Part shown: positions 58,204 through 64,000 of the stretch, one piece after another
Position numbering within the stretch: the stretch's first letter is position 1
Layout: every line of letters starts with the position of its first letter
Origin: an uncultured Prochlorococcus sp.
GTDB lineage: Bacteria > Cyanobacteriota > Cyanobacteriia > PCC-6307 > Cyanobiaceae
Length of the DNA: 64,000 nucleotides
Assembly (NCBI RefSeq): GCF_902536725.1
Contig: NZ_CACAYO010000002.1
Span: forward strand, 62,001-126,000
Direction of reading: 5' to 3'
Translations under genes and position numbers: made by a program
The notes under the pieces: generated by a model
Seen by the model: only the letters and a program-made list of their open reading frames with translations
Databases searched by the model: none
Told to the model about the DNA's origin: nothing

Positions 58204-58315
58204 AAAGATGACAAAAGTTGAAAGTTAATTAATCCTATAATAAAACTAAATTTAATATTTAAAGACTTGAAAAATAAACTTTTAACAAAAACTTCGTAAA
58301 ACTAAAATTTAGATA

Positions 58316-58522
58316 TTAAAAAATTCCTGGAATGATCTGACCTGTTGTTATGTAGGCACCTAATAGTGCAATGAAACCAACCATAGCCCATCTACCATTA
58401 ACTTTTTCTGCATTTTGAGGATATCCATCATAAGATACAGTTTCATCAATATAAGGCCTAGTTTCTGATGGGAACATATTCTGTCTTCCACCTGACTCTG
58501 TAGTAACTCCTGATTTGGTCAT
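58316..58522 (-). CDS. hli: High-light-inducible protein (68 aa)
   Basis: 68 residues. Long polar N-terminus (MTKSGVTTESGGRQNMFPSE, RPYIDETVSYDGYPQNAEK), then the Hlip helix VNGRWAMVGFIALLGAYITT and GQIIPGIF. The extended N-terminus resembles the group associated with CP47-like assembly factors, but this is inference. It faces the other two hli genes. Confidence 0.92.
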   Translation of the reverse strand: MTKSGVTTESGGRQNMFPSETRPYIDETVSYDGYPQNAEKVNGRWAMVGFIALLGAYITTGQIIPGIF

Positions 58523-58734
58523 TAATAATAATAATAATTGTTAACTAAAGTAACACAAATATTAACTTATGTAAACCAAAAGTCATTTTAGACTTACCTT
58601 TAAGTGCTTACAGGTCAATGTGTTACATTTCTGTTCAAAAAGCAATAACGAGTCATATTTTTTTATTTAAAGAAATCACCTTATTATTATTAATTTGGAA
58701 ATAAATCATTAAAAATAAGCATTTATACTCACAG

Positions 58735-58858
58735 TAAGTAATTTTACTTAGTAGGATGCTAATAGCATTTAGGAAGTGCTTAGCTGGTTAAATCAGGAAA
58801 TCTGAATTAATTAGGTCGTCATGAGCTTGCAGGTGGGATACTTGCAGGCTCTTTCAAT
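58735..58858 (+). ncRNA. Candidate small RNA divergent from hli
   Basis: A TATACT box at 58724-58729 suggests a start near 58735. The ~120-base transcript forms a series of hairpins: AAGTAA/TTACTT, ATGC/GCAT, CAG-GAAAT-CTG, and an 11-bp terminator stem (58823-58851). The GGAAA-type loop recalls the Yfr2/Cyano-1 motif (AGGAAACA), but is not identical. No reading frame fits. Confidence 0.5.
58823..58857 (+). terminator. Terminator of the candidate small RNA
   Basis: GAGCTTGCAGG / CTTGCAGGCTC pairs over 11 positions (two G-U) with loop TGGGATA; followed by TTTCAATTTT. Confidence 0.7.
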
Positions 58859-58985
58859 TTTAAAAAGAATGAAATAAACCAAGCATTTAAATAATTTTTA
58901 ACTAGTTGAATAATATCTCAAAGAAAAGAAACTAATGTCAATGTTTCTTTTATTTGCTAAATAGAAAATAGACTTAAAAAAATGT

Positions 58986-59087
58986 ATGTCTTTAGATTTT
59001 ATTCTCATTCCATCTTGTATTTTAATTATCCTTTTTCTTTTAAATCGAGAAAATATGATCTACAAAAAAAATCAAAACGCTAAGTAA
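58986..59087 (+). CDS. Possible single-helix microprotein (33 aa)
   Basis: ATG frame of 33 codons: helix LDFILIPSCILIILFLLN and tail NMIYKKNQNAK. A second frame of the same length begins 4 bases earlier (58982), but is less hydrophobic. A start-less coding-like frame (YFFTENDSFKATNLKKYKTL) follows at about 59112-59232. Confidence 0.35.
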   Translation: MSLDFILIPSCILIILFLLNRENMIYKKNQNAK

Positions 59088-59209
59088 TATCATTATCCTA
59101 AAAAAGTCTTAATAATAAAGATCCAAAACTTTATTTTTTTACTGAAAATGATAGTTTTAAAGCAACTAATTTAAAAAAATATAAAACCTTAGAGGATTTA
59201 CTAGAGAAT

Positions 59210-59329
59210 CTATACCAACTTTTTTCTTAAAATTAATTTGTCCCAATATAATTTTGAATTATTAATTTGATTTAGTGTTTGTTGGCAGTGTATGCAATTG
59301 CATTCGTTTATTAAAGTTTTATTTTTCAT
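59210..59329 (-). CDS. Possible Cys-rich microprotein (39 aa)
   Basis: ATG frame of 39 codons with ECNCIHCQQT, an arrangement that could bind zinc, and a basic end (KLILRKKLV). It overlaps a start-less opposite frame. Unrecognised. Confidence 0.35.
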   Translation of the reverse strand: MKNKTLINECNCIHCQQTLNQINNSKLYWDKLILRKKLV

Positions 59330-59517
59330 GCTTTAAATGTTTTTTTTAAAGAAACCAAATTTCTTCTTTTATTGCAAGTGTTAATAAATTATTTTTCTAA
59401 TAAATTATTGAATCTTAGAGAATAAAAATGTTTCTTAACTATCGTTTTTATATTGGTTTCTAAATCCTTGATATTTTATAATGTGGAAAAAGATAGTAAA
59501 AAATAAATAAATTTCTT

Positions 59518-60723
59518 TTGAAACTTTCAAATCAATCACTAATTAAAAAAACTTTTAATAAAATCATTTCTCCTTGGTATTTACTTCCTTTAATTGATAG
59601 ATGGTTGTTAGGGCAAATAATACCTCCCATGATATTTGCAATTTCTGCTTTTACTGTCATTTCACTATCTGTTGGAGTAATGTTTGATCTTATAAGAAAA
59701 ATTGTTGAATTTGGCTTACCTTTATTTTTAGCTTTAAAAGTTCTTTTTTTTAGTTTACCCAGTTTTTTAGTCTTATCATTCCCAATGGCAGTTTTACTTT
59801 CAACGTTATTAGCCTATGGAAAATTATCAAGCAATTCTGAATTATTAGCATTGAAATCTTTGGGTATAAAAACTTCAAGAATCATTTCTCCAGCTATTGC
59901 TCTTTCAATATTTATGACAGGATTAACTTTTTACTTTAACGATAATTTAGTTCCTGCTAGTAATAAATTAGCTGAAACGACATTAAGAGCAGGAATAGGT
60001 AGTTCTTTTAGCGCTGAACAAGGAAAAGATAATATTATGTTTTCAAGATATGGGTCTAGGATAAGCGCATCAAATAAAAAACCTACAAAAACAAATACTT
60101 TTCTTACTCATATCTTTTATGCTTCATGGTATGAAAACAACATTATGAGTGGAGTTACAGTTTTAGATTTTTCCAGAGAAGATTTTCAACAAATTTTAAA
60201 GGCAAAGAGTGGAGTATTTGACAAAAAAAGTTCTTCTTGGATATTTTCTGACGGAAATATTATATCAATTGATCCAAGCGGACAAACTACGAATATCCAA
60301 TTTCAAGAATATACATATCCATTTGTTGAAGGTCCTATGGAGCTAGCAAAGGTGCCTAAAGATGCAAATGAAATGACTTTAAAGCAGGCTATACAAGCAG
60401 AAAAGATTTATGAAAAAACTGGCAACTTAAAGGAAGTGAGAAGAATTAAAGTCCGCATTCAAGAAAAATTCACTCTACCTTTTGCATGCTTGGTTTTTGG
60501 TTTAATAGGAAGCAGTCTAGGATCTAAATCTAATTTAAGATCTTCAAAAAGTCAGGGATTTGGGCTGAGCGTAATTCTTATATTAATTTATTATGTAATG
60601 TCATTTTTATTTAGTTCGTTCGGAGTAAAAGGTATTTTACCTCCAATTTTTGCTGCATGGTTACCTGTCTTGATTTCTCTTGGAGGTGGAATTTATTTAT
60701 TAAGAAAATCAAGTTCTTTTTGA
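59518..60723 (+). CDS. LptF/LptG-family permease (YjgP/YjgQ)
   Basis: 401 residues from TTG. N-terminal PLIDRWLLGQIIPPMIFAIS, LPSFLVLSFPMAVLLSTLLA, and YGKLSSNSELLALKSLGIK match LptF/G. Six helices surround a large periplasmic beta domain (~155-300). LptF/G with LptB extract LPS from the inner membrane. Only one permease gene is here, consistent with a homodimer or an unlinked partner. Functionally linked to the lpx genes at 12-16 kb. Confidence 0.88.
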   Translation: MKLSNQSLIKKTFNKIISPWYLLPLIDRWLLGQIIPPMIFAISAFTVISLSVGVMFDLIRKIVEFGLPLFLALKVLFFSLPSFLVLSFPMAVLLSTLLAYGKLSSNSELLALKSLGIKTSRIISPAIALSIFMTGLTFYFNDNLVPASNKLAETTLRAGIGSSFSAEQGKDNIMFSRYGSRISASNKKPTKTNTFLTHIFYASWYENNIMSGVTVLDFSREDFQQILKAKSGVFDKKSSSWIFSDGNIISIDPSGQTTNIQFQEYTYPFVEGPMELAKVPKDANEMTLKQAIQAEKIYEKTGNLKEVRRIKVRIQEKFTLPFACLVFGLIGSSLGSKSNLRSSKSQGFGLSVILILIYYVMSFLFSSFGVKGILPPIFAAWLPVLISLGGGIYLLRKSSSF

Positions 60724-60789
60724 TATTTTAATCACATAAATTAAGAATAAATAACAAAATTTTTTTGCAAGTAATAAATTCTTAAATTT

Positions 60790-61374
60790 TTATTTCTCGT
60801 CTATTTTTTGATAACCACACCAATCAGGATAGTTGTTTTCTTCAATAATGTTATTATCTGGAATTAATTCTATTTCCAAATTACCTATCTTTTTTATTAG
60901 TTCACAATTATCGCAACTAATTAACATTTCTAGGGAAGCAAGATTATCTTTATGCTTTTTTTTGCACCCAATAAGCCATTTTGATTTAGCTATGTTTTTT
61001 TGCTTCTAATTTAGTAGAAGCTATAACTAATCCAAATTCATGTTTTTCCTGCATAGAAGTTGAATCATATCCTCCAATATTGACAAACCATAAATTTTTT
61101 TTGGTGATTATTTTTTTTACTAGTTGCTTTTTTCCTATTTTATTCTTTTCAACATTTATTAAATTAATCTTATGGCCATCTATATATTGTATTTTTTTTA
61201 GCTATCAATATGCAAACCTTTTGAAGATCCAAACCAATCCTTTCTTAAAGTATCGTATGTTTCTTCAATTTTAGATCCAACAACCCATTTAACATCATGT
61301 AGTTCTATATTAGCTTTTTCTGCTTTACCTCCAAGTACAACTAAATAAAGAAAATTATTTTTTAATTTTTTCAC
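60790..61374 (-). pseudogene. Broken DUF1543 gene
   Basis: The GTG-initiated frame reads KKLKNNFLYLVVLGGKAEKA, NIELHDVKWVVGSKIEETYD and DWFGSSKGLHIDS, then stops. After a one-base deletion beside an A8 tract (61192-61203) it continues IQYIDGHKINLINV, LWFVNIGGYDSTSMQEKHEF and GLVIASTKLEAKK, then another shift in an A7 tract (60995-61001), then IAKSKWLIGCKKKHKDNLAS to the end. All DUF1543 blocks are present but in three frames. Confidence 0.8.
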
Positions 61375-61458
61375 TTTTAATAAATAAACTTTTTTTAAAC
61401 TTTAATTTAAATTATAAAAATGTAGGCTATAGATAATTTAGCTAATTCAGAGATTCTG

Positions 61459-61602
61459 TTAATTAAACCAACCTTTTTTCTTTTCTTTAACCTTTGGTGA
61501 TGTCTGAATTTTAGGCTTTTCGTCTACTCTACCTTTAATAATCATTAAGGGTACTATTGCCCATAGAGCTAAAAATAATATCCAAAATAGATAAATGTTC
61601 AT
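61459..61602 (-). CDS. Small membrane protein (47 aa)
   Basis: ATG frame of 47 codons: helix YLFWILFLALWAIVPLMII then a basic tail (KGRVDEKPKIQTSPKVKEKK). One membrane span, C-terminus likely cytoplasmic. Unrecognised. Confidence 0.55.
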   Translation of the reverse strand: MNIYLFWILFLALWAIVPLMIIKGRVDEKPKIQTSPKVKEKKKGWFN

Positions 61603-62143
61603 AACAATTAAAATCAATAAAATCATAATAAAATTAATTAAATATGATTCGTGAGTTTCTTTTTAAAGTTCTAATTTAAATGTATAATCAATTATTTATT
61701 TTCGATAAGAGCTTTATAAAAAACTAAGAAAATTTAAATAAATATTGAGATTGTCTTAAGTCATTTAAAAAGTAAAAATTAGAAATTCTTATCCCGTAAT
61801 TAAAATAATCGCACTCATCAAAACCACTGCTTTGCTTCAGGATCTATAGAGTGCATTTATATAATGACACGATAAAAATTTTTTCGTGAATCTTTTTAAA
61901 ATCATACTTTTGCACATCTAGAATAAATTAAGCAATCAATAGATAATTGAAAAAATGCGATTTATGTCATGAGCCAGATAAAACTCATTACAGAGTTAAA
62001 TCGATAATTCATAAGAACTGGATTTTTTGTTGTAAAGAATGTTGGAATCTAATTTCTACACATAAAAATTATTCCTATGGCGGAACTAGAAAGTCAAAAT
62101 AAATTAACTTTATTAGATTATTAGAAAAGAAATTTTTAACTTT
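61603..62143. other. Non-coding stretch with short hairpins
   Basis: About 540 bases with no convincing gene. A GCACTC/GAGTGC pairing (about 61811 and 61848) and a 15-codon frame at 62078 are present; both are too weak to call. Confidence 0.4.
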
Positions 62144-62620
62144 CTAAAAAAAATCATTAATTTCTTTTTTTATAGATTTATATTCTAAATTAATTCTTTT
62201 AATAAATTCATCTACTTCTTTTTTTGTATTCTTATATCCATTTATTTTTCGTTTGGTTTTCTGATAGAAAATTGATTCAAATTTTCCTGGACTTACCTCT
62301 TCTATCCAATATCCTGCTAAACAATAAATTTTGTTCGGAACAAAAGTAATAATAAATAATTTTTTGGAATTTTTATATTGATCAATTATCTTATAAGCGA
62401 AAGTGCCTTTAGTTTTTTTAGTCCCAAATAGTGCAATATCTTTTGCTAAAGGCCTAAAATTCTTAGATAAATTCTTATTTTTTTCTAATGTATTTCGAGA
62501 AATTATTTTTTCTAAAGAATAACAATAATCCAAAAATTTAGTATTTTCTTTTTTTGAAGGATATATAGTTATGAGGGAACTTAAAAGTAAAAAAGAAGTT
62601 AAAAGAAATTTTTTAAACAT
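62144..62620 (-). CDS. Exported hypothetical protein (158 aa)
   Basis: 158 residues. Signal peptide MFKKFLLTSFLLLSSLITIY, then a Lys-rich mature part. FIITFVPNKIYCLAGYWIEE and a second Cys upstream (LDYCYSL) may form a disulfide. Long basic helical end. No domain recognised. Confidence 0.65.
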   Translation of the reverse strand: MFKKFLLTSFLLLSSLITIYPSKKENTKFLDYCYSLEKIISRNTLEKNKNLSKNFRPLAKDIALFGTKKTKGTFAYKIIDQYKNSKKLFIITFVPNKIYCLAGYWIEEVSPGKFESIFYQKTKRKINGYKNTKKEVDEFIKRINLEYKSIKKEINDFF

Positions 62621-62815
62621 TTATTTCAATTAGATTTATCATTTCATAAATATAAAAAGAGAATTCATAAATTACTATTAATTATCTCAACAAGATTCAC
62701 ATTAATTTAAAGATTTCTATTAATTAAGCTAAACATCTTTGAAAAAAATTTAAAAGTATTTCAAACTAATTTAGTATTTATCAAACTTATAAAATTTTTT
62801 TATTATAGTAAGTTT

Positions 62816-63196
62816 ATGAAAATTTCTTTTTTTAAAAATAAAAGGATTAAAACTTTTTTAGATTTTTTTTCAAGAGTATCAATTTCAGCAATTTTTATCT
62901 CAGCCATACCAAGCAAAATAAATGATTTTGAAGGAACAGTTGAATATATTTCTACAAAAGGCATTCCTGAACCAATTTCATCTATTCTTCTAGTGGGAGC
63001 CATAATATGTCTTATCTTGGGTTCTGGATTTTTTATATTTGGAGAAAAACAAAAAATCGGTTCAGTCTTTTTATTACTATTTCTTATTCCAACAACAATA
63101 ATTTTTCATGTATTTCCTTTCCATCAAAGAGCAGTATTTATCAATCTCGGATTGATAGGCGGATTAATTATTTCTGCAATAAGGGAAGCAGAATAA
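62816..63196 (+). CDS. DoxX-family membrane protein
   Basis: 126 residues, four helices. FLDFFSRVSISAIFISAIPS, then LVGAIICLILGSGFFIFGEK, LLLFLIPTTIIFHVFPF and INLGLIGGLIISAIREAE. Shorter than the DoxX at 36.3 kb and without its charged tail. Role unknown. Confidence 0.8.
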   Translation: MKISFFKNKRIKTFLDFFSRVSISAIFISAIPSKINDFEGTVEYISTKGIPEPISSILLVGAIICLILGSGFFIFGEKQKIGSVFLLLFLIPTTIIFHVFPFHQRAVFINLGLIGGLIISAIREAE

Positions 63197-63215
63197 ATAT
63201 CTTAATTAAAGAAAC

Positions 63216-63420
63216 CTAAATATTTTTTTTCCCCTCTTTTAATTCTGGGAAGCAATTCGCAATATGAATTAATTCATAAACCTCTTTGCTATCGTATTTT
63301 TTATTAGGAATACCACTCCCCACCTCTATGCCTCTCTCTTTCATCTTCTTTAAAATCAATTTCTTGTCTTTGCATACTTGACAAAGACTTAAATCTTTTA
63401 GTTCGTTCTTTTTTATTCAC
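63216..63420 (-). pseudogene. Small CXXC protein gene with possible N-terminal frameshift
   Basis: A coding-like frame reads LKDLSLCQVCKDKKLILKKM, ERGIEVGSGIPNKKYDSKEV and YELIHIANCFPELKEGKK. It lacks an in-frame start. The GTG at 63420 (MNKK...) falls in another frame, and removing one base from an A6 tract would join them. So either a broken gene, or a non-standard start. Confidence 0.45.
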
Positions 63421-63464
63421 TAAATTTTAATTTTGGTTAAACATTATTATTAAACTTATATCAA

Positions 63465-63587
63465 TTAGCGATTCATTAAATAAGTAAGAAAGCCAGTAAA
63501 TGTAAGTAATTTAAATCCAATAAAGAAAGGTAAATATTTTTTGACCTTTTTGCCAACGGGCAATAATTTGTTTAATGAATTGATCAT
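63465..63587 (-). CDS. Small membrane protein (40 aa)
   Basis: ATG frame of 40 codons: NSLNKLLPVGKKVKKYLPFF then IGFKLLTFTGFLTYLMNR. Basic then hydrophobic. Unrecognised. Confidence 0.45.
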   Translation of the reverse strand: MINSLNKLLPVGKKVKKYLPFFIGFKLLTFTGFLTYLMNR

Positions 63588-63709
63588 AATTTAAATTAAA
63601 AATTTAATTATTTCGAACATCCTAACGAATTTTTTTTAGAAACATTCCATTTCAATTTGTACATTTAAAACAGTAGATCTAAACTAGAAGAGTTACGTTC
63701 CTTTTTTTT

Positions 63710-64000
63710 ATGAATAATAAAGAAACAATAATTTCATTATTAAATGATTTTGCTAATCCAAAAAAAATGGCCTCATTTTTTGTTGACAATGCTACTCCAA
63801 ATTTTTTATTCATAAGACCGAGTGGTAATCCAATAGATGCAAAAGGGTTCGAACAAATGATTAATGTTGAAATAGTTCAAGAAAAAGCAGAAATAACCAA
63901 GATTCACCGATTCGAATTTTTGAGCGAAACTATAGTAATGTGCATTTTTACACTAGGTTCAAAATTTACTTATAAAGGGACACCTAATGATGACCTGCCA
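63710..64000 (+). CDS. Partial hypothetical protein (right edge)
   Basis: 97 codons from ATG with no stop before the edge. MNNKETIISLLNDFANPKKM, ASFFVDNATPNFLFIRPSGN, then VQEKAEITKIHRFEFLSETI. The pattern suggests an NTF2-like small alpha/beta domain (DUF3804-like), but the domain is incomplete here. Confidence 0.6.
   Translation, partial: MNNKETIISLLNDFANPKKMASFFVDNATPNFLFIRPSGNPIDAKGFEQMINVEIVQEKAEITKIHRFEFLSETIVMCIFTLGSKFTYKGTPNDDLP

Noticed and set aside
59112..59232. Start-less plus-strand frame (YFFTENDSFKATNLKKYKTL)
   Set aside because: Looks coding but has no ATG/GTG/TTG and overlaps an opposite microprotein frame; not enough to call a gene.
61860..61900. Hairpin CACGA/TCGTG near 61866 and 61886
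   Set aside because: Only 5 bp with a long A/T loop, no T run and no neighbouring gene; not distinguishable from chance.
62078..62125. 15-codon frame MAELESQNKLTLLDY
   Set aside because: Too short to separate from chance; no ribosome-binding site.
1..64000. CRISPR arrays, insertion sequences, integrases and rRNA
   Set aside because: No regularly spaced repeats, terminal inverted repeats, transposase or integrase motifs, or rRNA-like sequence found by eye.

Overview
The window is AT-rich, densely packed cyanobacterial DNA, most likely from the high-light-adapted group of Prochlorococcus. Evidence: gene order glgX / tRNA-Gly / plsY-pyrF-tyrS / pepA / lpxB-lpxA-fabZ-lpxC-bamA / purC / purD-nblS / kaiC-kaiB / rplU-rpmA, no kaiA beside kaiBC, plant-type ferredoxin petF, three high-light-inducible (hli) genes, two acyl-lipid desaturases, many cyanobacteria-only DUF families (DUF3119, DUF3086, DUF1825, DUF2214), frequent TTG/GTG starts, and very short or overlapping intergenic spaces. 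No rRNA, insertion sequence, integrase, prophage or CRISPR array was seen.

Region 1 (about 1-47 kb) is a conserved housekeeping core. It starts with the nucleoid protein HU and a glycogen-debranching enzyme, then a GPH-type sugar transporter, an MlaE-type lipid permease and glycerol-3-phosphate acyltransferase. UMP synthesis (pyrF) and tyrosyl-tRNA synthetase follow. A long minus-strand cluster builds the outer membrane: purC, bamA, lpxC, fabZ, lpxA, lpxB and an exported msrA. Next come purD, the stress sensor kinase nblS, the KaiB/KaiC clock, ribosomal proteins L21/L27, truB, a SpoIID-like protein, RNase Z, ferredoxin, prmA, serA and tRNA-Val. From about 35 to 47 kb there are redox and repair proteins: a flavin-oxidase-like protein, DoxX, an oddly arranged photolyase-like protein, a stand-alone DNA-ligase adenylation domain, an SDR reductase, murD, pirin, a GAF protein and a BaiN-type flavoprotein.

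Region 2 (about 47-64 kb) is an accessory zone rich in very small genes. I found about 25 supportable reading frames of 30-60 codons, many encoding one membrane helix with a charged tail. They lie between two fatty-acid desaturases, a DUF805 protein, a cupin, an LptF/G-family permease and the hli cluster. Two candidate small RNAs flank the hli genes. At least two genes here are clearly broken (a DUF938 methyltransferase and a DUF1543 protein), and two small ones look frameshifted. Most lesions sit in A tracts, so this zone appears to be losing as well as gaining genes.

The most unusual items are: a photolyase-family protein whose FAD domain precedes an antenna-like domain; a free-standing NAD-ligase adenylation domain; a translationally coupled pair of cysteine-containing microproteins with a nearly perfect Shine-Dalgarno sequence; a transcription terminator written inside the 3' end of an opposing gene; and the two candidate small RNAs.
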